From contig DAHXNM010000021.1 in NCBI GenBank assembly GCA_027365375.1, positions 1 to 5,669 on the forward strand: 5,669 nucleotides of DNA, written 5' to 3'. The stretch is from Ferrimicrobium sp. (GTDB lineage Bacteria > Actinomycetota > Acidimicrobiia > Acidimicrobiales > Acidimicrobiaceae). Within the stretch, counting starts at the first letter, position 1. Each line of letters starts with the position of its first letter. The position numbers were made by a program, and so were the translations under genes. Positions 1-4,620 of this stretch are shown here, in pieces. The notes below the pieces were generated by a model. The model was not told the origin of the DNA. It saw nothing but the letters and a program-made list of their open reading frames with translations, and did no database searches.

Positions 1-1057
1 GGAGGCGGCCGGTGCTGTCCACTGCGAGAACGAGGCCCTGAGGTGGTTGGCGGATCTAGCCGGCATGCCGGCCTCTGCTGGTGGCACCTTCGTCTCAGGT
101 GGGTCGTTGGCTAACCTTTCGGGCTTACACGCCGCCCGTCAGCGAGTGAAGGAGCGACGTGACTTCCAACGCCCTGATCGTTGGCGAGTTCTATCTTCGC
201 ATGAGGCTCACTCCTCTATCGCCTCGGCCGCGAGTCTGATGGATCTCGAGGTCATCTACGTTCCAACCGGCCCGGATTCTAAGTTGACCGGAGCGAACCT
301 GGAAAAAGTTTGGTCAGAGCTCTCTGAGGAGGTGCGTGAATCTATCGTGGCGGTGGTCGCGACGGCGGGGACGACGAATGCGGGCCTGGTAGATGATCTT
401 CGATCGGTGAGTATGTTCACTCGTGAGAACGATCTCTGGTTGCATGTAGACGGCGCCTATGGTGGGGCAGCGCTCGCCTCCAAGGAGCGCTGGCGATTCG
501 AAGGCATCGAGTTTGCAGATTCTTTGGTTATCGACCCACACAAATGGTTGTTTGCGCCCTTTGACGCCGCTGCGATCCTCTACCGTGAGCCCAAGTATGC
601 CAAGCACGCGCTTACACAGGAGGCGGCCTACTTAGACGACATCAACAAGGCTGAAGAGTGGAACCCATCAAGTTATGGTTACCATCTGAGCCGACGAGTC
701 CGCGGGCTTCCTTTTTGGTTTTCGCTAGCTGTCAACGGTACTAGGCGTTACCAAGAGGGGATCCAGGCTTCGATCGATCTCTCGCGGACCACTGTAGCCG
801 AGATTCAGCGCCGAGATTATCTTGAGCTGGTGATGGAGCCAGAGTTGTCGGTCGTCTTGTTCCGACGAACTGGATGGGATCCTGATCACTATGATCGTTG
901 GTCGATGCAGGCTCTCCACGACGGAGTAGGTTTTGTACTGCCGACGGAGCACCATGGTGAAAAGGTGCTGCGCTTCTGTTTCGTGAACCCACTGACGACA
1001 CTCGACGATGTTCGGGCAATCCTGGATTCGCTCGCTTGGGAGCCACGACGGAGATGA
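1..1057 (+). CDS. Group II PLP-dependent amino-acid decarboxylase, 3' part (5' end outside window)
   Basis: The frame is open from the left edge (first whole codon at base 2) to TGA at 1055-1057, giving 351 visible residues. Family members are about 450-500 residues, so roughly the first quarter is missing; the TTG at 47 is internal and not a real start. The fold-type I signature is complete. There is a glycine-rich SGGSLANL segment (nt 95-118), the HEAH box whose second His stacks on PLP (nt 200-211), an ATAGTTNAG strand, HVDGAYGG with the Asp that binds the pyridine nitrogen (nt 449-451), and DPHKW with the Schiff-base Lys at nt 542-544. A C-terminal SRRVRGLPFWFSL block matches the aromatic/histidine/diaminobutyrate decarboxylase group. 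It should be a soluble cytoplasmic enzyme that removes CO2 from an amino acid to give an amine. The substrate (tyrosine, tryptophan, glutamate, diaminobutyrate or other) cannot be read from this fragment. No partner gene follows it; the next gene is convergent. Confidence 0.88.
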   Translation, partial: EAAGAVHCENEALRWLADLAGMPASAGGTFVSGGSLANLSGLHAARQRVKERRDFQRPDRWRVLSSHEAHSSIASAASLMDLEVIYVPTGPDSKLTGANLEKVWSELSEEVRESIVAVVATAGTTNAGLVDDLRSVSMFTRENDLWLHVDGAYGGAALASKERWRFEGIEFADSLVIDPHKWLFAPFDAAAILYREPKYAKHALTQEAAYLDDINKAEEWNPSSYGYHLSRRVRGLPFWFSLAVNGTRRYQEGIQASIDLSRTTVAEIQRRDYLELVMEPELSVVLFRRTGWDPDHYDRWSMQALHDGVGFVLPTEHHGEKVLRFCFVNPLTTLDDVRAILDSLAWEPRRR

Positions 1058-1445
1058 CCGTCGCAAGCGAGGACTCGCTCGCTGTCGATTCCTAGATCGA
1101 TTGGATACGCTGGCTGTGCCACGCTAGCTAACTCTGGTTGTGATTCAGGGCGAATCCCGGTCGCGCCCGGGTGTCCGCGCGCGGCACTGGTTTTCAATCG
1201 TGTATTTGCCAGACTGCGCTCTGAGGATGCGTAGCTCTCTGGAAGCGGTTGGTCATCGATGGCGCGGGTTAGAACTCAGGATCGTACTTCCAATAGCTGA
1301 AGGTTGTTCAGCATCGCGTCATGAGTGCCTAGATAGCAGGTTGGAGGTGAGCGCCAAGGCTGGCTGGGTACTACCACAGTCGGACGTTGCTGATGCATTG
1401 GGCAGGTAAATAGTTCAAGTCGGCGATCTAGCGCCTTGGCCGTTG
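1058..1445. other. 388-bp intergenic region between convergent genes
   Basis: I see no convincing gene here. A GTG-initiated frame of 89 codons (1140-1409, +) resembles no family I know, has no Shine-Dalgarno sequence and reads like translated non-coding DNA. The region does contain small hairpins. One is AGCGAG/CTCGCT at 1066-1071 and 1078-1083, directly after the decarboxylase stop. Another is CCCGG/CCGGG at 1156-1160 and 1167-1171. A third is a GC-rich stem at 1171-1187 followed by TTTT. An 8-bp inverted repeat, GCCAAGGC (1353-1360) and GCCTTGGC (1433-1440), lies near the end of the minus-strand dehydrogenase. The flanking genes converge, so transcription termination is the simplest role. 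Confidence 0.6.
1156..1194 (+). terminator. Candidate terminator of the decarboxylase transcript
   Basis: Two alternative GC-rich hairpins lie next to each other. CCCGG (1156-1160) can pair with CCGGG (1167-1171). The GTG...CAC stem at 1171-1187 encloses the palindrome CCGCGCGCGG (1175-1184). The second stem is followed after three bases by TTTT (1191-1194), as in an intrinsic terminator, but the T tract is short. It lies about 115 bp past the stop codon, which is long for a dedicated terminator, so this is a tentative call. Confidence 0.3.
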
Positions 1446-2363
1446 CTAGTACTCGCCGTCGATGACGTTGAGCAACGGCAGACCCTTGGCGTAGCGATCG
1501 ATGTTGCGAGTAAGGAGTTGGGCCGCCCGACGATGGAAGGCATCGGTATCGCCACCTACATGAGGAGTGATCAGGCAGTTCTCCATCTGCCAGAGCGGTG
1601 AGGTCGATGGAAGCGGTTCGGGATCGGTGACGTCTAGCGCGGCAGCTATCCGCCCGGTAGACAAGGCGTGGATGAGCGCCTGTGTATCCACAACTGCTCC
1701 ACGAGCAACGTTGACCAACAGGGCCCCGTCGTGCATCCGTCCTAAGAAGTGTTTGTCTACCATTCCCTTTGTCTGCTGGGTCAGCGGAACGATCAGGATG
1801 ATGACGTCAGCAGTAGGGATGAGCTCATCGAGTTCGTCGAAGCCATACACCACCGGGGTAACTCGGCCAACTCTTGCAACTCTGGTGATCTTGGCCTCAA
1901 ATCCATTGAGCCGTTGTTCAATGGCGGCACCGATCGATCCATAACCAATTAGCAAGACGTTTCGGTCGGCCAACGATGAGAAACTCTGGTTGTCCCACCG
2001 AGCCTCGCGTTGGAGATCGCGGAAGCGACTGAGCCCGCGTAGCGAGGCGAGAGTCAGTGTCATGGCCATCTCGGCTGTTGCGGCGTCGTGGACGCCCTTG
2101 GCGTTGCAGAGCGTTACTCCGCTAGGAATAGCGTCTCGGACGCTGTCGACGCCAGCACTCAGGATCTGTACTACCTCAAGCGCTGGCATCTTGGCGAGAT
2201 CGGCCACTCCCGCTCGGCCAGACATGTAGTCAGGCACGAAGAAGGTCGTCTTTGACATCCGCTCGTCCCATGGCCGACCTGATGGTTGAACGAGTATCGG
2301 CAGCTTCGGGAAGTGTTCAACGAGTTCGGCGAAACGCTCCGGCACGGTGACTTGCATACTCAC
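1446..2363 (-). CDS. D-isomer-specific 2-hydroxyacid dehydrogenase (GhrA/SerA-like)
   Basis: This 305-residue protein has the usual length for a short-form 2-hydroxyacid dehydrogenase, which interconverts 2-keto acids such as glyoxylate, hydroxypyruvate or 3-phosphohydroxypyruvate with D-2-hydroxy acids using NAD(P)H. The N-terminal part of the substrate domain ends near ILSAGVDSV (67-75). The Rossmann domain follows, with GYGSIG at 140-145. The catalytic triad is intact: Arg221 in NVARGAVVD, Glu249 in DVTDPEPLP, and His268 in ITPHVGG. After the second Rossmann strand the sequence is ITRVARVGR (159-167), with arginines and no Asp, which suggests NADP rather than NAD; that is inference. There is no ACT domain, so it is not a full-length SerA. 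GTG (2361-2363) is the first start after an in-frame stop at 2376-2378, and an ATG two codons later is an alternative; neither has a clear Shine-Dalgarno sequence. It appears monocistronic. Confidence 0.9.
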   Translation of the reverse strand: MSMQVTVPERFAELVEHFPKLPILVQPSGRPWDERMSKTTFFVPDYMSGRAGVADLAKMPALEVVQILSAGVDSVRDAIPSGVTLCNAKGVHDAATAEMAMTLTLASLRGLSRFRDLQREARWDNQSFSSLADRNVLLIGYGSIGAAIEQRLNGFEAKITRVARVGRVTPVVYGFDELDELIPTADVIILIVPLTQQTKGMVDKHFLGRMHDGALLVNVARGAVVDTQALIHALSTGRIAAALDVTDPEPLPSTSPLWQMENCLITPHVGGDTDAFHRRAAQLLTRNIDRYAKGLPLLNVIDGEY

Positions 2364-2393
2364 GATGCTAGTAAGTCATGGCTGGCGGCTTGT

Positions 2394-2447
2394 AATTGGA
2401 GAGATATGTCGCTAGGTGCCGATCCTCTCAGAGGACTCAATTGGAGA
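2394..2447 (-). promoter_or_regulatory. Palindrome flanked by direct repeats upstream of the dehydrogenase
   Basis: The sequence TCCTCT-C-AGAGGA at 2423-2435 is a perfect 13-bp palindrome centred about 65 bp upstream of the GTG start of the minus-strand dehydrogenase. On either side lies an identical 9-bp direct repeat, AATTGGAGA, at 2394-2402 and 2439-2447 (45 bp start to start). The arrangement looks like an operator for a dimeric regulator, but no regulator gene is in the window and I could not place a convincing -35/-10 pair. It lies in the 195-bp gap shared with the divergently oriented tRNA gene, so it could act on either. Confidence 0.3.
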
Positions 2448-2542
2448 CCAAGGCGTGGTCATCAACCTTTCTTGTTGGAACTGTATCGGTCAGAGTTCGC
2501 GAATTTTCGTGCAACTGATCACGGAGGTGAACCTACTCGCTC

Positions 2543-2548
2543 TACAAT
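2543..2548 (+). promoter_or_regulatory. Candidate -10 element of the tRNA-Ser gene
   Basis: TACAAT matches the bacterial -10 consensus at five of six positions and ends 10 bp before the mature tRNA 5' end, which would leave a very short leader. No good TTGACA-like -35 hexamer stands at 16-18 bp upstream, so the call rests on the -10 and its position alone. Confidence 0.4.
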
Positions 2549-2558
2549 GGTGGGTTAC

Positions 2559-2650
2559 GGAGAGGTGCCAGAGAGGCCGAATGGGACTCACTGCTAATGA
2601 GTTGACCTGGTAATGCGGGTCCGAGGGTTCAAATCCCTCCCTCTCCGCCA
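2559..2650 (+). tRNA. tRNA-Ser(GCT), CCA encoded
   Basis: The 92-nt sequence folds into a complete class II tRNA. The acceptor stem is GGAGAGG (2559-2565) with CCTCTCC (2640-2646), all Watson-Crick. The anticodon stem ACTCA/TGAGT (2586-2590, 2598-2602) encloses the loop CTGCTAA with anticodon GCT at 2593-2595. A long variable arm (about 2603-2622, GACC/GGTC pairing) identifies the serine type. The T stem GAGGG/CCCTC (2623-2627, 2635-2639) has the loop TTCAAAT. The discriminator base is G2647, and CCA (2648-2650) is encoded in the gene. It should read the AGC and AGU serine codons. The D-arm sequence GGTGCCAGAGAGGCCGAA is typical of tRNA-Ser. No neighbouring tRNA genes or integrase are present. 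Confidence 0.97.
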
Positions 2651-2700
2651 TCACCTCCCATGGACTGAAGTCCCTACTAACCGATGCCCAATGCCACTGT

Positions 2701-2750
2701 GCTCTCCCTACTTGGCTACCTAGAACGATAGTTAGCTCCAAAGTAGGAGC
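2701..2750 (+). promoter_or_regulatory. Structured leader (stem-loop) upstream of the DoxX-family gene
   Basis: CCTACTTGG at 2707-2715 can pair with CCAAAGTAGG at 2738-2747, giving nine base pairs with one bulged A (2740) and a 22-nt loop. A competing shorter hairpin, GCTCC (2735-2739) with GGAGC (2746-2750), uses the same right arm, so the two are mutually exclusive. The structure ends about 10 nt before the AAGGAG ribosome-binding site of the next gene. It could be a leader control element or a processing/termination structure for the tRNA transcript; there is no T tract. It matches no riboswitch family I recognise. Confidence 0.35.
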
Positions 2751-2760
2751 GAGGGACTTT

Positions 2761-2766
2761 AAGGAG
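2761..2766 (+). promoter_or_regulatory. Shine-Dalgarno of the DoxX-family gene
   Basis: AAGGAG stands 8 bp before the ATG at 2775. It is the only strong ribosome-binding site before a complete protein gene in this window, and it fixes the start codon. Confidence 0.75.
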
Positions 2767-2774
2767 TCGTCATC

Positions 2775-3413
2775 ATGGCAAAGGTTGGCATCATAGGTCA
2801 TAGAGAGACAGAGTCCACGAATACGAAGTTCGTAGACGCCACTACTATCGAGGAGCCAAGAGTCGCTCGTTACGTTTTTGCCAGCAAGGCCGCCTCGTGG
2901 GTCTGGCTGATAGTGCGACTATGGCTTGGTTATGAGTGGATCAGCGCGGGTGCATCCAAGCTATGGGGAGCTGAGTCAGCCTCCTTCTGGAGAACCGGCC
3001 TCGGTGTCAAGGGCTTTGCTCTTGGTGCAATCGCCGATTCCAAGGGACCCCATGCTCAGGTCTCCTACGGCTGGTGGGTAGCTATCCTGGGTCACGGAGT
3101 AATTCCTCACTACCTGCTTGTAGCGCGCATAGACTCCGTTGCTGAGTTTGTAATTGGGATCTTGCTAGTCCTTGGAGCCTTCACCGCCATTGCTGCATTC
3201 TTTGGAATGGCGCTTAACTTCAGCTACGTGTTCTCGGGTGCGATATCTACGAACCCAGTCTTTATCATCCTTGGCATTTTGTTGGTACTGGCGTGGAGGA
3301 ACGCTGGATGGTTAGGACTAGACCGTTACCTACTTAGGAGACTTGGGATCCCATGGCAGCATCGCTCTACCGCTCCGTCTGGATCACACGCACAGGATTC
3401 GATCAACCGCTAA
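2775..3413 (+). CDS. DoxX-family membrane protein
   Basis: This 212-residue protein has the DoxX/DoxD family pattern. A cytoplasmic-looking polar N-terminus (1-38) leads into helix 1 with the RLWLGYEWISAGASKL signature (48-63). A less hydrophobic loop (64-97) and a segment around 98-118 follow. Then come a glutamate-bearing helix, AEFVIGILLVLGAFT (123-137), a helix through about 155, and a last helix (161-178), before a charged tail. DoxX-like proteins are inner-membrane proteins. DoxD/DoxA form thiosulfate:quinone oxidoreductase in Acidianus, and mycobacterial DoxX joins a redox-stress membrane complex. Which role applies here is not shown by the sequence, and no DoxA-like partner is adjacent. 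The ATG start is well supported by AAGGAG at 2761-2766, 8 bp upstream. The gene appears monocistronic, with a long hairpin 8 bp past the stop. Confidence 0.82.
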   Translation: MAKVGIIGHRETESTNTKFVDATTIEEPRVARYVFASKAASWVWLIVRLWLGYEWISAGASKLWGAESASFWRTGLGVKGFALGAIADSKGPHAQVSYGWWVAILGHGVIPHYLLVARIDSVAEFVIGILLVLGAFTAIAAFFGMALNFSYVFSGAISTNPVFIILGILLVLAWRNAGWLGLDRYLLRRLGIPWQHRSTAPSGSHAQDSINR

Positions 3414-3421
3414 CCCACTCA

Positions 3422-3474
3422 CAGCATCCGCACCACCCACGCTCCTAGAACGAGCGTGGGTGGTGCGGATGCTG
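3422..3474 (+). terminator. 23-bp perfect hairpin, probable terminator of the DoxX-family gene
   Basis: Bases 3422-3444 are the exact reverse complement of 3452-3474, separated by a 7-nt loop, CTAGAAC. The stem is GC-rich (begins CAGCATCCGCACC) and starts 8 bp past the TAA of the DoxX-family gene, the expected position for a terminator. No T tract follows (next bases are GCTACATACC), so classic intrinsic termination is not fully satisfied. It could be a U-less terminator, an mRNA-stabilising 3' hairpin, or a copy of a dispersed palindromic element. The downstream gene is on the same strand, so the hairpin would insulate the two units. Confidence 0.6.
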
Positions 3475-3625
3475 GCTACATACCGATTCCTGCGAAGGAT
3501 AGAGCCGCATCGACCTCCTATCCACTATGAACAACGACTCCGATTCGTGCGCGCCGCGGCGGAAACTAGGCTAACGCCGAACTTATGAAGAGAAAACTCG
3601 CCAACGAAATGCAAAGAATCACGCC

Positions 3626-4510
3626 ATGAACAAAAGGGCTATGCTCACGCTTCTTGTCCTATCACTCATCTGGGGCTGCTCCTTCATCTTCATAAAGGTA
3701 GGGATCGAAAGCTTCTCACCGCTTGAACTAGCGCTCCTGCGCACTCTCCTCGGGACCACAGTCATTTTTGCGGTTGTCCGAGCCAAAAAGCTCCCATCTC
3801 CTCACGGCTTCGGAGTTTGGTGGAAGCTAGCAGTCGCTGCAGCCATATCGAACACGATACCTTACATTCTCTTCGGCTATGGGGAGACGCATATAAGCGC
3901 GATCCTGGCCGGCCTCCTGAACGCGATGACCCCACTCATCACCTTTCCTGTAGCGATCGCTGCAGGTATCGAACGCTCCTCTTCGAGACGCATACTCGGT
4001 CTTGTCCTAGGTTTTATCGGCGTCCTGATCGTCGTGGGGATCGGAGGCAATATCGCATCTGGATCGCTGCTCGGTAGTGGGGCTTGCCTCTTGGCCGCCG
4101 CATTCTATGGGGTCGGCTTCGTCTTTGTCCGCAAGACGATCACCATGACCAACGAAACCCGCCTCGGACTCGCCGGTGGCCAACTCCTTATGGCTACCTT
4201 GGAAGCCGTCGTCATCTTGCCACTTTTTTGGCATGGGGCTCAGACCATCAACCCACGATCTATCATCGCAGTACTCCTATTAGGAGTGATGGGAACTGGT
4301 TTTGCCTACGTTTTGAGCTACTCACTTATCCATCGAGTCGGCGCGCTGGGCGCATCTCTCGCACCCCTGGTAATGCCTATATTTTCGACTATCGCAGGAG
4401 TTCTGGTACTCCAAGAACGGCTGATCTGGTACCAACCAATTGGAGCAGCACTCATCCTTGTTGGGGCCTGGTTCGTACAGCGCACCCCGAAGTCTCTCGC
4501 CCTGGGATAA
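3626..4510 (+). CDS. EamA-domain transporter (drug/metabolite transporter superfamily)
   Basis: This 294-residue protein matches the usual length of ten-helix DMT/EamA transporters. Two tandem EamA repeats are visible, about residues 7-137 and 149-283. The first begins LSLIWGCSFIFIKVGIE (12-28), the standard EamA opening. Later marks are LLNAMTPLITFPVA (97-110), GLVLGFIGVLIVVG (125-138), LLAAAFYGVGFVFVRK (155-170), and the closing VLQERL (261-266) with GAALILVGAW (273-282). Predicted helices lie near 4-24, 34-52, 66-84, 90-113, 123-140, 146-168, 179-201, 211-232, 240-263 and 269-286. It sits in the cytoplasmic membrane and probably exports a small metabolite or amino acid. The substrate is unknown. 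The ATG has no good Shine-Dalgarno sequence (only AAAG at 3613-3616), so a leaderless or weakly initiated transcript is possible. It is preceded by a hairpin and followed by a convergent gene, so it stands alone. Confidence 0.9.
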   Translation: MNKRAMLTLLVLSLIWGCSFIFIKVGIESFSPLELALLRTLLGTTVIFAVVRAKKLPSPHGFGVWWKLAVAAAISNTIPYILFGYGETHISAILAGLLNAMTPLITFPVAIAAGIERSSSRRILGLVLGFIGVLIVVGIGGNIASGSLLGSGACLLAAAFYGVGFVFVRKTITMTNETRLGLAGGQLLMATLEAVVILPLFWHGAQTINPRSIIAVLLLGVMGTGFAYVLSYSLIHRVGALGASLAPLVMPIFSTIAGVLVLQERLIWYQPIGAALILVGAWFVQRTPKSLALG

Positions 4511-4515
4511 CTTAA

Positions 4516-4559
4516 GTATCGCCAGAGATACAGACTCGCAAGCGTACTTCACCGTCTGT
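4516..4559. terminator. Candidate terminator hairpins between convergent genes
   Basis: GTATC (4516-4520) pairs with GATAC (4527-4531) around the 6-nt loop GCCAGA, starting 5 bp after the transporter stop. ACAGAC (4530-4535) can pair with GTCTGT (4554-4559), enclosing a small CGCAAGCG stem. Neither has a T tract on the + strand. The position between converging stops supports a termination role, but the stems are short. Confidence 0.3.
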
Positions 4560-4620
4560 CCTAGGTTGCGACATTAAAAGGTCAACATGGCTCAATCGCT
4601 CAGGGCTGCTATCATCGGCC

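Noticed and set aside
725..1066. Open frames on the minus strand opposite the decarboxylase
   Set aside because: They lie inside a well-supported gene with a full family signature and show no protein-like features of their own.
1140..1409. An 89-codon GTG-initiated frame in the gap after the decarboxylase
   Set aside because: No ribosome-binding site, no recognisable family, and a composition rich in Arg and Ser as expected from random reading of this DNA.
1567..1944. A 125-codon plus-strand frame opposite the dehydrogenase
   Set aside because: The opposite strand encodes the catalytic and cofactor motifs of a known family; this frame is Ser/Thr-rich noise.
2496..2503. Palindrome TTCGCGAA upstream of the tRNA
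   Set aside because: Eight-base palindromes are common by chance, and nothing nearby supports a function.
2559..2650. The tRNA-Ser 3' end as a possible integration site for a mobile element
   Set aside because: No integrase gene and no second copy of the tRNA 3' end is visible in the window.
3343..3588. An 81-codon frame running across the end of the DoxX-family gene and the hairpin
   Set aside because: It reads straight through a 23-bp perfect hairpin and overlaps a supported gene in another frame, with no ribosome-binding site.
4084..4515. A 143-codon frame inside the transporter gene
   Set aside because: It overlaps a clear ten-helix transporter in another frame, and its sequence is Arg/Pro-rich with no family resemblance.
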